NCBI RefSeq assembly: GCF_010015585.1
Contig: NW_022985067.1
Span: 124,001-188,000 of the forward strand
DNA: 64,000 bases
Source: Eremomyces bilateralis CBS 781.70
Lineage: Eukaryota > Ascomycota > Dothideomycetes > Eremomycetales > Eremomycetaceae
Direction of reading: 5' to 3'
Part shown: positions 10,715 to 22,483 of the stretch, piece after piece
Layout of the letters: every line of letters begins with the position of its first letter
Position numbering within the stretch: position 1 is the first letter of the stretch
Notes under the pieces: generated by a model
Told to the model about the DNA's origin: nothing
The model's input: the letters and a program-made list of their open reading frames with translations, nothing else
Database searches by the model: none
Position numbers and translations under genes: made by a program

Positions 10715-13272
10715 TTATGCCGAAGGTCGTAAAGCCGCCGATTCATCATCCGTGCCCTCATCCTCCTCGTCCTCCTCGCTCTCCTCCTCCGTTTCCTCCT
10801 CACTACTCTCCTCCTCCGTCTCCTCACTTCCGTCACTTTCCTCATCCTCTTCCTCCTCATCTTCCGCCAACCAATCATCCAAAGTCTTCTCCCTCCACCC
10901 ATTCGCCCTCCCAGTCCCCCTCTCCTCTTCCAGCGCCCGGTCAAGCCTCTCGCTCGCTGGCACCTCTTTCTTCACTTCATACCTTCCCGCCCCGCCTTCA
11001 CCCCGCACCGTCGCGATTGGCTGCTCCCCCTCCCGCACCCACTCTGGCAGCGGTTCGTATCCTCGGAACCCGCCCGCGGCGACCTCGTCGCCGACGACGA
11101 GGCTGGCAGACCCGATCGCGTAGCCGCGGCGGGACTCGGAGGGGCTGGGGATTTGGGGGACAGGTTTCGGGGCAAGGAGGAGGAGGGAAGCGAGGTCAGT
11201 GGAGGTGGGGATAGCGAGGAGTGATTTGTAGACGCGGAGGCGGTCGCGGAGGTCGTAGGAGGTGTCATAGCGGGCGAGGAGTTGGACGTATTGCCAGAGG
11301 AGGACGATCGGGTGAGATTCATCGATGGGGATGTTCGGAGGTGATCGCGTTTCCATGTCGCTATCTGCGGCTTCATCCTTTTGAGAGCCATTTAGGTCTT
11401 CTTCTGTTTCTCGCGCCGACTTTTGCGTCGCGTTTTGGACATTTAGGTAATGTAGATACACCTTCGCGGCCAGTAGAACGATCTGCCGCTTCGCCTGCTC
11501 GCTCTCGTCGGCGAAGTTCCGCACCAGGATCCGCAGCACGTCCGGCGCCATGCCGTCCTCCGCCTCCGGCGCGGCGAACTCGCCCACCAGCCAAATGATG
11601 GATGCGCGCGCCTGCGGGTTGGTGATGCTGTCCAGATTCTTCGCCAGGCGGACCACCGTGTGCGTGTGCGACAGCGGATCGCGCTGGATCAGCTGCCGGA
11701 CGACTTGTAGCGATTCGGCGACGACCAGCGGGTCGGGGGAGGACACGCGGTCGAGGAGCAGGTGAAGGCAGCGGCGGCTCGTCGGTTCGTCGGAGGTCTG
11801 CGCGCAGCGGCCAATGGCGCGGACGGCTTCTTGCACGAGGGTGGGGTCCTGGCTGGCGGAGAAATGGGCCAGCTCGGCGAGAATGAGGCCGGCAATGTGG
11901 GGCGGGGCGTGCGGGAAGATCAAGGTGAGGAGTTCGAGTTTCGAGCGGCGGATCGCAGGGGGTTCGGAGAGGCGGATGAGGAAGTGGGATGCGTATTGGA
12001 CGAAGGGCTTGGGGTAGATTAAGCAGACCTGCACAATGTTATGTAAGGCGACCAATTGAATGTCTTGTGGTGAGCGCAGGAGTGCTATTAGTGGACCGAC
12101 GGCCAACTCGAGGTATGTAGGCGTGCCGAGATAGAGGAAGCAGCTGGTAACGGCGATGATGACGGCGGAGCTGCGATTGTGGAGAAGGGGTTGGGCGGCG
12201 CGGAGGAGGAGGTCGAGATCCGGGTCGAGGATGATGGCCTCTTCGAAATCTCCTTCGCCTCCGTCTCCCTCGTCCTGGTCCTCCCTCGTCTCCTCGTCGT
12301 CATAGAAGCTGTCAGGATCCTTCCCCTTCCCTTTCTTCTCCGCCCCACCCTTCCGTATCCGCTTCGTCCGACGCGGAAAACACCGCCGACAGTAGCCCAA
12401 CATGACCTTCAAGAATGCGAGCTGCCCCCACTCATCCATATCGACCATCTGTCTCACCAGCTTCCGATAATACGGGTGCAACAGATCGATCCGATCCGCC
12501 CAGCACTCCGCATACGCCTGCACCGCCGCACCCGCCACGAAGTACTGCTTATCCCCAAGCAACCGCACCAGCCCCTCCACCAACTCCGGTTCCAGTGCCG
12601 GGTCCAGCCGATAGGCCTTCGGGATGGCCAGCGCAGCAGCCCGCCGCACGTAGGGGCTCATGTCCTGCACGCCGCGCTTGATGGCCAGCAGGACGATCTG
12701 GGAGATGGCGGGGACGCGGATGGAGGACATGGTGCGGAGGGCGAGAGAGCGTAAGGGGGGAGCGCTGTCGGAGAGGGATTTCTGGAGGGTGTTGATGGCG
12801 AGGAGGGCGGTGTCGGGGTGGGAGGGGGCGAGCTGGATGAGGATGTGGGCGACGAGTTTGCGGACGGTGGGGAAGGGGAGGGAGAGGGTCTTGAGGGCGT
12901 GGGTGAAGTATGGGGAGATGGATTGGGAGGTGTAGGTGAGCTGCCATATTGTATTTATTAGCCATGGCTCCACACGGTCGTCTCGCCTTTTGAATCTCAA
13001 GGAGCCAACTCAGCGTATGGAGCGTCGTACAGCGACCAGCCGCCGCAATCCTTCCAAGACATCTCGCTCTAACCGGCTGTCCAAGAGAGCTTTGAGTTTC
13101 TGGGCCGGTATAGGCCTTGCGGTCCCTTTTTTAGCGGCACTGGCGTCACGAGCGGCTTCGAGAGTAAGATCGCGGGCTTCATGAGGTTGTATATTAGCAC
13201 CTCTCCAGCGACATCGCAAGCGCATTACGTACCCGTCTCGAGCAAGCTCGATATTCTCGAGATAGACTCCAT
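10715..13272 (-). CDS. apl6: AP-3 adaptor complex subunit beta
   Basis: Exons 13272-13233, 13176-13031 and 12940-10715 encode 803 residues. The start is MESISRISSLLETARDLTLE, followed by LLDSRLERDVLEGLRRLVA and an adaptin trunk of helical repeats (for example YTSQSISPYFTHALKTLSL, PFPTVRKLVAHILIQLAP, DTALLAINTLQKSLSD). The C-terminus is a long Glu/Ser/Asp-rich hinge (near residues 740-800), the hallmark of AP-3 beta. AP-3 sorts cargo from the Golgi or endosome directly to the vacuole. There is no large ear domain after the hinge, which matches fungal AP-3 beta. The start was chosen because it is the only ATG giving the conserved N-terminus, and both introns keep frame. Confidence 0.92.
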
Positions 13273-13766
13273 TTCCTATGAATCCTCCGCTCGGCCCCCA
13301 AGGCCTATTATCGAAACCAATTAAAAAATAAAGTCAGGTTTCAAAAGCAGTCATTATTTGCTTGAGCCTGAAGATCTACAATGAACTGGAGGTTGAAGTC
13401 GAGCTGCCCCACATGGAGATGGTGCGGTTCCCACTCAGACGTCGATGTCGACATTAAGTCATTCTCCAGTTCGGATATCAGCAGAACACCGCTAATATTA
13501 TATTGATGAAAAGCCATAATCCTCATAGGAGTTGTATATTGAAGGATCTCGTTTGAAAATCGTGACAAAGTTCTTCCTAGAGATAGCCCTTCAGCCTCCT
13601 TCCTAAACAAATATGCAGCGCAAGAAGATAAATGCAATGTCCATATGGAATTGTTAGATGCCTTTGATTTGGACTCTTCCTCCACCTTTCCCATTTTTTT
13701 CATAATCAAAGTTCTTCAAATTACTTCAAATGGCTTCATTTCCCCTTCTCACGTCCATCACCAGCC
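13273..13766. other. Divergent intergenic region
   Basis: The region between AP-3 beta and the next plus-strand gene is AT-rich. A 122-residue minus-strand open frame (13709-13341) has an ATG but no recognisable motif. I cannot support it as a gene. Confidence 0.4.
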
Positions 13767-14543
13767 ATGGAGTCCAATAAACGTCCCCTCGCCGTCCGTG
13801 GCAGCCTCCTGGCATTCCTGACACATTTCCTGTCAGTCCAAAGGCCCCCATCGAGCCTGATCATCTGCAGCACCGAAGAAGGCTTCCTCGAAGGACTCAC
13901 CGGGCCATCCGCGTCAGCAAGTCTGGGCGTCTTACAGGCGCTCCTCTGCCCTACACTCGAACACATCCACACCCACGAACAAGTCCATGTGGCCTTCTGT
14001 CCGTCCGTCCAATCGCTCAAAGCCTATCTCAGCGTCTTCGAAGCATGCAGCAAGCCAAACCCAGAGCACGAGAGTGGCCAGCGGCGGCCGATCCTCGCAG
14101 TCATCAATCTGATCTCGGTACACGAAGGCACTTCCTCAGACTCGGCGCAGGGACTGAGCCGGGCGTGTGCGATGGCGGTCGAGGCGGCGATTCGGACGGG
14201 GCTGGAGTTGATGTTTTTCGAAACGGCGGAGATTCCGAGGGTGGTTGTGGCGGGGGATGAAGGTGGGGATTGGGAGGGTGAGGGGATGGACTGGATGGAG
14301 GAGGGAGGAGAGGAGGAGGAGGAGGAGGAGGAGGAGGAGGAGGAGGAGGAGGAGGAGGGAGAGGAGGGGGCTGGGGCAGGTGGGCAGCGGTATGATGGGT
14401 GGGAACGACAGGTAGGGATTCTTAGTTCGACAACAAGGAGTTTTAGATCGGGAGAGAGGGCGTGGGTTGGGAGGACGGTGCCGGTGAAGGCGATGCTGGG
14501 GAGATGGTGTCGCTTCGTGGAACTTGAGGAAAGCCTGTTCTAA
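13767..14543 (+). CDS. Hypothetical protein with long poly-glutamate tract
   Basis: A single exon of 258 codons starts MESNKRPLAVRGSLLAFLTH. The first 150 residues look like a folded alpha/beta domain (SSLIICSTEEGFLEGL, VHVAFCPSVQSLKAYLSVF, PILAVINLISVHEG). A run of nearly 20 acidic residues, coded by GAG repeats, interrupts the protein before a basic C-terminal part (GERAWVGRTVPVKAMLGRWC). The layout of hydrophobic strands, a linker and a short RT-VPV segment recalls RecA-like repair paralogues such as fungal Shu-type proteins, but I see no Walker motif and cannot assign the family. The acidic tract is probably a length-variable microsatellite. Confidence 0.6.
   Translation: MESNKRPLAVRGSLLAFLTHFLSVQRPPSSLIICSTEEGFLEGLTGPSASASLGVLQALLCPTLEHIHTHEQVHVAFCPSVQSLKAYLSVFEACSKPNPEHESGQRRPILAVINLISVHEGTSSDSAQGLSRACAMAVEAAIRTGLELMFFETAEIPRVVVAGDEGGDWEGEGMDWMEEGGEEEEEEEEEEEEEEEEGEEGAGAGGQRYDGWERQVGILSSTTRSFRSGERAWVGRTVPVKAMLGRWCRFVELEESLF
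14307..14360 (+). repeat. GAG trinucleotide microsatellite (poly-Glu coding)
   Basis: An almost pure run of (GAG)n/(AGG)n codons lies inside the hypothetical gene at 13767-14543. Being in frame, slippage would change only the length of the Glu tract. Confidence 0.9.
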
Positions 14544-14684
14544 TCGTATCCACGAGTTCACGATGACGACTAGCGGTTACATTGGGATGACGATTGTCTA
14601 CGGATACCCAGATATCGTATCATGCCGTGGCAGATATGCCCGATCCATGACGCCTATTTACAACCATCGATGCCCTTGTCCCCC

Positions 14685-15487
14685 TCACTTCGTCCGAATC
14701 TGCTTCAGCTTCTTCGCACTGTACAAAAAGTTGTTCGCGTACACCTTTGGCACGAACTTCCGCTCGTTCGGCTCCTGCACGAAGTACTCGTACCCGTTCT
14801 TGTTCGCGAACCGGATCGCATCGTCCTTCGAGTGGAAATGCAATCGCTCGCTCTGCATGAAGTCGGCGGACGACTGCCATCCTATCAGCGGGTTCTCCCA
14901 TCGGTGGCCTTTGGGGAGCGGGTCCCAGTCCATGCGCCAGCTGTTGCCGTTCCAGTCGCCGGATTGCGTGGCGGGTTTGACGGGTTTGTAGATGCTATGC
15001 AGCGGTTAGAGTTGTCCTGACGTGTGCACCATGGGTGTCTTGGGATCGTTACCGGACGGTGCGGGCTTGTAGGTCAACGGGAGCACCGGATATGACCGCC
15101 GCGGCAGTATCGCCCTCCTCACCCCCATCCATCACCTTCTTCGGAATCGGCGACCATCGTCTGTCCGCATTAGCACATCTATCCCACCCATCCACCCAAC
15201 TGGAGTTCTCACGATGTCCGATACTCCACCGCCACATCGTAGTCCGGCTGATGCCTCGGCAATCCTTCTGCCGCTCCTTTCGGGGAGATGACGGGCGCTG
15301 GATTGACGAAATGGGATTTATCAGCGTCCTTTCTCGGAGGCCCGGTGGAGAGGGGGTCGGTGGTCTCACGTTGACTCGGCTCGCCGGCCGAGAAAGTTCG
15401 CACGGAGCCGGACCATGGTTGGGTAAGGGAGAGCGGGCGGGTTGGGGTCGAGAGGGCGGGGATACGGGCGCGTCGGAGGAGAGACAT
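14685..15487 (-). CDS. ndufs4: NADH:ubiquinone oxidoreductase subunit NDUFS4 (21 kDa, complex I), mitochondrial
   Basis: Exons 15487-15213, 15160-15053 and 14994-14685 give 230 residues. The N-terminus is Arg/Ser/Thr-rich and free of acids (MSLLRRARIPALSTPTRPLS), a mitochondrial targeting signal. The core has SPIPKKVMDGGEEGDTAAAV, SGAPVDLQARTVRIYKPVKP, NWRMD-type SWRMDWDPLPKGHRWENPL, and the C-terminal FVQEPNERKFVPKVYANNFL ending in KKLKQIRTK, which are the ETC_C1_NDUFA4/NDUFS4 family signatures. In complex I it is an accessory subunit at the NADH-oxidising arm. The gene is head-to-head with ATP synthase subunit f, with 348 bp between start codons. Confidence 0.95.
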
Positions 15488-15835
15488 GGTGGCCTTGCTA
15501 CGCTCAGAGGGGGTGGTTGGAAGCAATTGGAAGTGGAGGATCGATGGCGTCTGGCGATATGTTGAAGTGGTCGACATTGATGCAAGAGCTGGCTGGATTG
15601 GGATTAGCGTGGATGACATAAGCGGATTCCTCAACTTTCGACTTCGGAAGGAACGACCATCTGCGTGAAGTAGCTTCCGGTTGTTCATCGACTCGATCTT
15701 GACAACATTTCCCGAATTTTGCAGCGCAATTGCATTGAATACGTACGTTGATTCTCTCTGATCCTCCCTTGGCCGCATTGAGATGCGTGTAGATGGGCAC
15801 CGTAGCTAATCTCGCTCCAGAAAGTTCAATTCAAG
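15488..15835. promoter_or_regulatory. Shared divergent promoter of ndufs4 and atp17
   Basis: This 348-bp gap lies between two start codons of respiratory genes read in opposite directions, so both promoters must be here or overlap the genes. Two ATTGG motifs (CCAAT on the minus strand) sit at 15526-15530 and 15597-15601. CCAAT is the target of the fungal Hap complex, which is known to act on respiratory genes. Binding here is inferred. Confidence 0.5.
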
Positions 15836-16440
15836 ATGAGCTTCATCGTCAGGCGCAGTTTGTCAACCCTCATCCCACCGAAGGTATGGATCTCGAATGC
15901 GTCGAATGGGAGACATATGGCTAATTGACTCTTTAGATTGCATCTCCCAATGTACGTTATAGCCTTTCTCCATCCGTTCCCGATCACCCGATGGCCTCGA
16001 ACCTTCTCCCATCTCCTTCCGACGAAAATCCTCTCCTCGAAGCCGTGAATCCCCATCGCTCCGACCCCCATCTAACATCTCCTAGGCAATCGGTGCGGCT
16101 CAAGATGCGGCCCGCATGACGCGCGTGGTCAGCTTCTACGAAAAGCTCCCCCGCGGCCCGGCTCCGGAGCTCGCGAAGAAGAACCCGTTCACATCGCCCA
16201 TGCAGTGGTATTCGCAGAAGCACTTCGGGAAGAACTCATCGGGGTGGCGTAAGTGGGATGGACGACAGTATAGAGGGGTCATAGACTGACGGAAGCAGCA
16301 CTCATCCACGCCATTGCGGCGCTCTCGCTTCTCGGTTATGCGCAGAACTACTACTTCCATCTCCGTGAGTGATTGAGGGAAGACTTGAATGGGACTAATG
16401 GCTAACGATTGCAGGACACCACAAGAACAACGCGCACTAA
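15836..16440 (+). CDS. atp17: ATP synthase subunit f, mitochondrial (F1Fo)
   Basis: Five exons (15836-15883, 15937-15951, 16086-16248, 16299-16364, 16415-16440) code for 105 residues: MSFIVRRSLSTLIPPK, then IASPN, AIGAAQDAARMTRVVSFYEK, LPRGPAPELAKKNPF, and a transmembrane helix near LIHAIAALSLLGYAQNYYF before HLRHHKNNAH. This matches fungal subunit f of the Fo membrane sector, including the short basic C-terminal tail. Exon 2 is only 15 nt. The gene is easily missed by automatic calls because no exon is longer than 163 nt. Confidence 0.93.
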
Positions 16441-17651
16441 AGCAGGAGTCACTAGATATCCGATTCTGAGCCGATTAGCATAAAGTGTTGTGTGTATATA
16501 GGACTCATGTCTGACTAGAATTCAGCCGTTCAAGAAGAGTACGAGGTTGATGTATGAGGTTGATGCGTGATTCATCGGTGTCTATAGATTTCGCTGAAGG
16601 GTTCTCTGTTGTTAGCAGTTGCCTCAGCATGGCATGAAGGAGGTCCTGTCCACTGATGCCTAATCCTGTCTACTTTCATACTGTGGTCTCTGTGACAGTT
16701 CCATAGCATGTTCGTCATTGAGGGAGAAACTTCCATCTATCAGGTCATACTGCAAACTCATATTTCGTGATTCCCCGTCCTTTACCCTATTGCCTCGACA
16801 ATCATCCCACATGAACGTGAAATCTCTCAACCACCAACACATAAAATGCTGCGGTGAGTGGTGCTTGTGGTGTATCGTGACATTTCTCTTTGTGTAACAC
16901 TTCCTTCCCCATACAGTACATGTATACCAAAACACTTCGAACGTTCAATGCAATCAACGGTAAATCGTCGAGCTTTGAGAATTCAAAACTCTTTTCCGCC
17001 CAAATATACATCCTGATCGCGTCTAAAACCTCATAAATTGCGATTCTCTCTCCTCCCCGTCACCGGATCTCCGCCCAACTCTGCCACGCTTGACGCTTGG
17101 CGTGCCAAGACCCGCAACGCGACGTCCTCCCATCGTCAGAGTGTCACAGTGTCTGAGTGTCACACCTGCTCCGTTGCATGAAGTCTTCTTCGACAACTTT
17201 AAACCCGGCTGTTTGAAAGCCTCTCATCCTTCCTTCGTAAATCCGACATCTACGTCGCCTTACCCATCTCCGAATTCGAGCTTGCCTTCTGCAGCTCCCT
17301 GGCCGAACGCCCAGCGAAGAATCCAAACCCTTGAGCGCGCGAACGCTTGCCTCCGTGTAGGGAGACATCTTCGGCTCCACGTCAGCTTCATAATCCGATC
17401 CCCCATCCTCTTGCAGCTCGAGACTCTGCTGCGCTTTCACGGAAGCGCCATCCTAGTCCTCGTGGCCCGACTCGCATCCTGACCAAGGTAGCCATCCCTT
17501 CTTATCTTTCCCCGTCTCGCCGCTCGGAGAATTCCATCAGCCCGCAAATCCTCCGGGCTTGCTTTCGACGCTTTCTGAACCGTTCTCTGGCTTTCGCAAC
17601 CCGCCGAGATCAACCTGCTAATTCCGTATATGGACAGACCCGAGATTTGTT
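16441..17651. other. Upstream region of the large disordered-protein gene
   Basis: About 1.2 kb without a supported gene. The last 600 bases are rich in CT stretches and look like a promoter with a long 5' leader. The part around 16660-17000 is AT-rich with chance frames. Confidence 0.45.
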
Positions 17652-20600
17652 ATGGCAGAGCAGACCACCCACGATGTGCTAAAGGAAGCCAAGTCGGTGG
17701 GTGAGGCTTTGCCCATCGACGAATCTGCGACACCTACCACCACCAGCGACGCCAGCAACGGCAAGGAAAACCTCAACCCATCGATTCACGGAGGAGATGA
17801 CAATCCCAGCCTGGGGAGCGACGGCGCGCAAAACGCGAACTCGGCTGCGTCCGTCCCGGATTCGGGAATCGTCGTGGATGGCCCCCCAGGCTCTGAGGTG
17901 CAGACGCCCGACGGAACGGTCCGGCAGGTGGTGGTAGATGTCAGTGGAGGCTCCGATACCGACACGAGTAGAGGTGACCCGAGCAAATCTGGAGAACCGC
18001 ACCATGTCCGGAGTGGATCGATGAAGAAGCCGGCCGCGTTCAAATCTGTGTCGGTGACGAAGAACTTCCTCGCCAAGACAGCTACGGCTACGGCTCCGGC
18101 TCGGATCGGGGAGAAAGGTACTGAAGTTGAAGGTATTCACTCGAGGACACTGCTGATTGCTCTAGGAACGTCTCCGGCGCCCAACTCGACACTACAGGCG
18201 GCAAAGCCTCGACTTGTTGCGAAGTCGGGAAGTGGACTCACAGGACTATCTCGAGTTGGGAAGTTGAACGGCGTCGCAGCTGGACCGGATGCGAGCAAAG
18301 TCTGGAACAAGAACCAACGTGAGATTTCCTTTGCTTCCACTGATTGTATATGAGTTTCTAATATGGCTTATTAGCCGTTCCGACACCGCCGCCAAAACAA
18401 TTTACGGACGAAGAACTGAAACAGCAGTACGGAATTCACATGGCAACACGTCTGGGGGCGGATGAAGTGGGAAAGGAAGCCAAATGGGCCGATATCGACG
18501 ATGACGAGGACGACTGGGCTCCGGAGACGGTGGAATGGATGGACGGCACGAAGACAAGCGGCGCAATGCCAGTATCGGAACCCCATCCGCCACCGCCGCC
18601 AGTAGTGGTTGAACAAAAAGCCATGCCACTGAAAGATCAGACGCCTCTGCCCGCTGCACAACCCGTTGCACAACCCGCTACACAACCCGCTCCACAATTC
18701 GCTGCTCCAGCAGAGAAACCTACGCTCTCCAGCACGACGAAGACCATTCTGAAGCCAGGGTCCCACTCTGGGAGTTCTGGCCAGAAATTGGCATTGGGCG
18801 GAGCCGGAAGATCAACGACTGACCAGAAGCCAACCTTGGTTGCCAAGCCGTCCGTTGCGACGGTGAAGTCGCCATGGGCAGCCTTGCCTCCTATCGAAAA
18901 GGCCTCCCCAGTTCTTGTCAAACCCCCCATGCAGCAGCCGCAGCCCAGATATCCCCAAGAACCCCAAGGGTATGGTGCCGCGCCATCTGCGGCCAAAGAG
19001 ATCGCTGCCGATGACTTCAATCGCACCTGGAGAACAACCGATACCGGAACGAAGGAGTTGTATAACTCGCATTCTGGTCGTTACGAACCTGTGAATGATG
19101 CTCGGAGAGGGTCAAGACACGAACATGGTGGCTATCGCCAAACCTCCGTCCTGCAGAGATCTGGGGGACAAGGCGGCCCGGCAGAGCCCTCGGCTGCTTT
19201 CCAGACATCTCGCTCCAGTGGCTCCGAAGGGCAGCAATGGGCCCGGCACCGAACCGGTTCGAATGTCAGCGGTGGTAGCGGACCACAAGGTCGACGAGTG
19301 TCCTTCACACGACCAGACTTCTCACGGCCGGACATGTCCGTTGGTGAAATGCCCGGCCCGATGCGGCGTGGATCTCATGCTGGTTCTGAAGTGTTCATGC
19401 CTGGTGGCACGGTTCGTTCGCCCTTCATGCAACACCGAGTCCCTTATGACCGTGGTGTATCTCCTAATAATGCCGCGTCGTACGCAAGCTCCTCGCCCAC
19501 GAACAGCCACGTTTTGCCCGTCGCTCCGGTTCCTGGTACAGAATCTGGCCAGCAATCGCCTTCCCTGAGTGCGGTGGAACAGCAGAAGGTGTTGATGCGT
19601 ACGAAGCTGGAAGCTGCGCGTCTGGCCAAGCAGCGGGAGAGAGAGGCGGAAGAACGCGAGGAGGCGGCCCGAAAGGAACGTCTGCGATTGAAATTGGCGG
19701 CGTTGAGCCCTGCACACGAAGTCAGTGACAAGGATATCGTTGAAGCGGTCAAACAAGTGAAGGACGAACTGGTGATGGAGAAACAAAGCCAACAAGTGCT
19801 TCCGCAACCATCACCACCCAAACCTCCGATTCCGACGGCCGCAGATGGTGGAGTGGCTCAGTACGGGTTGATGAAGGTTCATCAACCTCATCCTGTCAAG
19901 AAGTACTCACCGTCTGGAAGTCATGTTCAGCCGGCAGCGGTGAATCACGCGGGCACAACCGGGGAGACAATTCCTTGGTCACCGAGGCGAGGGCAAATGG
20001 CAACATCACCAGCAAAAGCGTCAGCGCAGCCAACGCACGCTCCGAGACTGGATACCCAAGGCCCTCAACGAGCCGGTATGACTGATAGCGGTATTCGACA
20101 CATGGGTCCGCCTGCGGGAGAGACAAACAGCACGAATGTTGGGCCCGCGCATGGTCACACGCAGGCGCAATCACATGCGTCGCCAGCAAAAGTCTCATCA
20201 GCACAGTGGACGGTGGGGACCAGTCAAAACCGTCCCGATCTGGCCGTCAGCTGGGGTGATAGAAGCATTTCTTCAACGCTCTCTTCCGCACACAACGTCT
20301 GGGGTCCTCCGAATCGCGACAATCGCAGTCTGGGGAACGGAACCTTCGGTGCCTCTTATTCACAGATCCCTTCGGCTCCTCAATCGATGCGAGCCTCCAT
20401 AGGGAACCAATCACAGCGACCTCACGACAATAACGGTCCCTTCGGACAGAACCAGCAACCCATAGCCGCTTATTCACAGACTTCTGTCGACAATAGAGGT
20501 GAAAGCGGTTATCCTGACAATAGCGGAGGTGAAAGTGGAAGAAAGGAAGCCAGCGGTTTCACCTTTCCCGCCGAGTCCTCCTCGGGTATAAAAACCCCTC

Positions 20601-22483
20601 TCCCCCCCAACTTTCCTTCTTCCACTTCTCATTCACCCACACACACCCCCTCGGGTGAATTTCAATCCACTTCTGTTTTAGCCACTAACTTTTCTGATAA
20701 TCTTGCGCCGAGCGCTTCTGTTTCTACTTCTACTTCAACTTCCACCAATCCCCACTTGGTTTCCAATACTTCAATTCTTCCGTCACAACCTTCATCCACT
20801 CATCCATCCACTTCTTTCAATGATTCCCAGCATCAGCTCACTGTTCCTGGAGAACACTCGTCTTCTTCTCAACAGACCTCATCCTTTGTCTCTCCGTACA
20901 TCTCTGCAAAGATGCCTGCCGGTCATTCTTCCAGCACCAAGAACGCCATGGCCAGTTCTGGCATTCGTGGATGGGCTGCTTTCGCCCAGCACGGACATGA
21001 CGCCGAGCTCGCCATCCTGCCTGATCAGATGAAAGTCCTGGATGCTGCCAACCTCAGACGAGGACAGTCTAACGAGGACGTCGATATTAGCTCGCAAGTG
21101 GTTTTCAAGCAGACCACAAGCAGCAAACCAAAGACCAAGTCTTCTCGCGACACCAAACCTAAGGAGACTATCATCCCTGCTCACCTGAAGCCCAAACCCG
21201 AGTCTCAACCTCGCAGCGGATACAAGCCTCCGCACCTCATGGAGAAGCCCGCAGCTCCTACCACTATCACTGCTCCCTCGCCGAAGCCGAAGGCGGAGTC
21301 CCGATTCTTCCCGGCGACTCTCACTCATGGTCATTCTATCAAGACCACGATCGAGCTCAATGGCAACGGCCCCGCTCCCGATGACCAGGAGCACAATCAT
21401 CCAGTCTTCGATGGGGCGACGGGAGGTCCTCGTGTCAAGTTCCCGACCCCTACCCCCATTGTCAATCTCCCGGGCAGGAACGTCAAGGCCGCCAATAAGA
21501 ACGAGGCGATCTTGAACAAAATAAACGAGCTCCTCAAGCATGCTGAGGTGAAGATTAACCCCCAGACTGCCGCAGTCGCGGCTGTGGAACCTGTGGCTCC
21601 ATCCACCAAAGCTCAACTCGAGCAGGTTTCGGACAACGATGACACCACTGTCAACTTGCCTGTCCAGAAGATTGACAAGGGGAAAGAACCTGAGGGCCAC
21701 ATCACGCTTGACGACTTCCTGTTGTTCACAGAGATGGTAGAGAAGAGCCCCGGGCTCGAAGCTAGCCGCTGGGCAGTCAAACCTGGCAACAAGCCGGCAG
21801 CAGAAGAGGAGGTCGTCGAGGAACCTCAATTCGGATCGACCCCCCGCATTGCACCTCCGCGTCAGTCTCACAACAACGCGAGGAACCACCCCGGTGCGCC
21901 GGTCGTGTTCGCACCCCAAGGCCGCGCTCCTCGTCCAGTCGCCTCCACCACTCGTGCTCCTCGCGAACCCAGCCCGAATGAGGACGCCAATGGCCGATTT
22001 GTCCGTGTCAGCTTCAATGGCAATGCTGCTCGCCGCATCACTGTCAACCGCAGCGCTGCGCCGCTACGATCCAACGCCAACCCTACCCGTCCTACCAACC
22101 AGAACTTCCAAGCTGCACGTAATGGCACTGGAAACAGCTACCCGCAACCCGCGCGTGCCGGTCCAAGCAACTACACGCAGGCGCATGCTGGTCCCAACAA
22201 TCACTTTCAAGGTGCACACAACGGGCCCAACCACTATCAAGCGCCTCACGCTAGTCCCAACAACCCCTATGTTGCCCACAACAACGCGAACTTCGCCGGA
22301 CCATCTCACCCGGCCCATCAACAGATGAATGGAGCCACCGTCCCCGGCCAACCCGGCAACACCAATTCCACTGGCGGTCATCCCACTCGCAACTGGCACT
22401 ACCGCGGCAAGCGAGCCGGCAAAGCTCACCAACGTGGCAAGCGCGCCAGGGAAGCTGCTCAAACCGCCGCGGACAACAACTGA
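17652..22483 (+). CDS. Large, mostly disordered fungal protein of unknown function
   Basis: Exons 17652-18117, 18166-18318 and 18375-22483 give 1,575 residues. One short conserved block stands out: FTDEELKQQYGIHMATRL, then an acidic ADIDDDEDDWAPETVEW. The rest is Ser/Pro/Gln/His-rich, with a Glu/Arg coiled-coil-like segment near 19590-19790 (EQQKVLMRTKLEAARLAKQ, EREAEEREEAARKERL). There are AQP repeats near 18655 and Asn/His/Gly/Pro repeats near 22170-22290. The tail is basic (GKRAGKAHQRGKRAREAAQ). A second block begins near 20911 (MPAGHSSSTKNAMASSGIRG, then WAAFAQHGHDAELAILPDQM) and resembles the start of a separate protein; see the internal promoter entry. The first intron is 48 nt without a stop, so it could be read through. 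The composition suggests an RNA- or translation-associated scaffold, but this is a guess; I do not recognise the family. Confidence 0.75.
20587..20594 (+). promoter_or_regulatory. TATA-box-like element inside the long ORF
   Basis: The sequence GGGTATAAAAACCCC occurs inside the large ORF. A pyrimidine-rich stretch follows (about 20600-20900), and then an ATG in decent context (GCAAAGATGCC, 20911-20913) that starts an ordered-looking protein block. This is the layout of a fungal promoter and leader. Whether it is used cannot be told from sequence alone. Confidence 0.35.

Noticed and set aside
20879-21919. 346-codon minus-strand frame
   Set aside because: Runs antisense to a coding exon with Arg/Leu/Val-rich translation; a shadow of the GC-rich gene on the plus strand.
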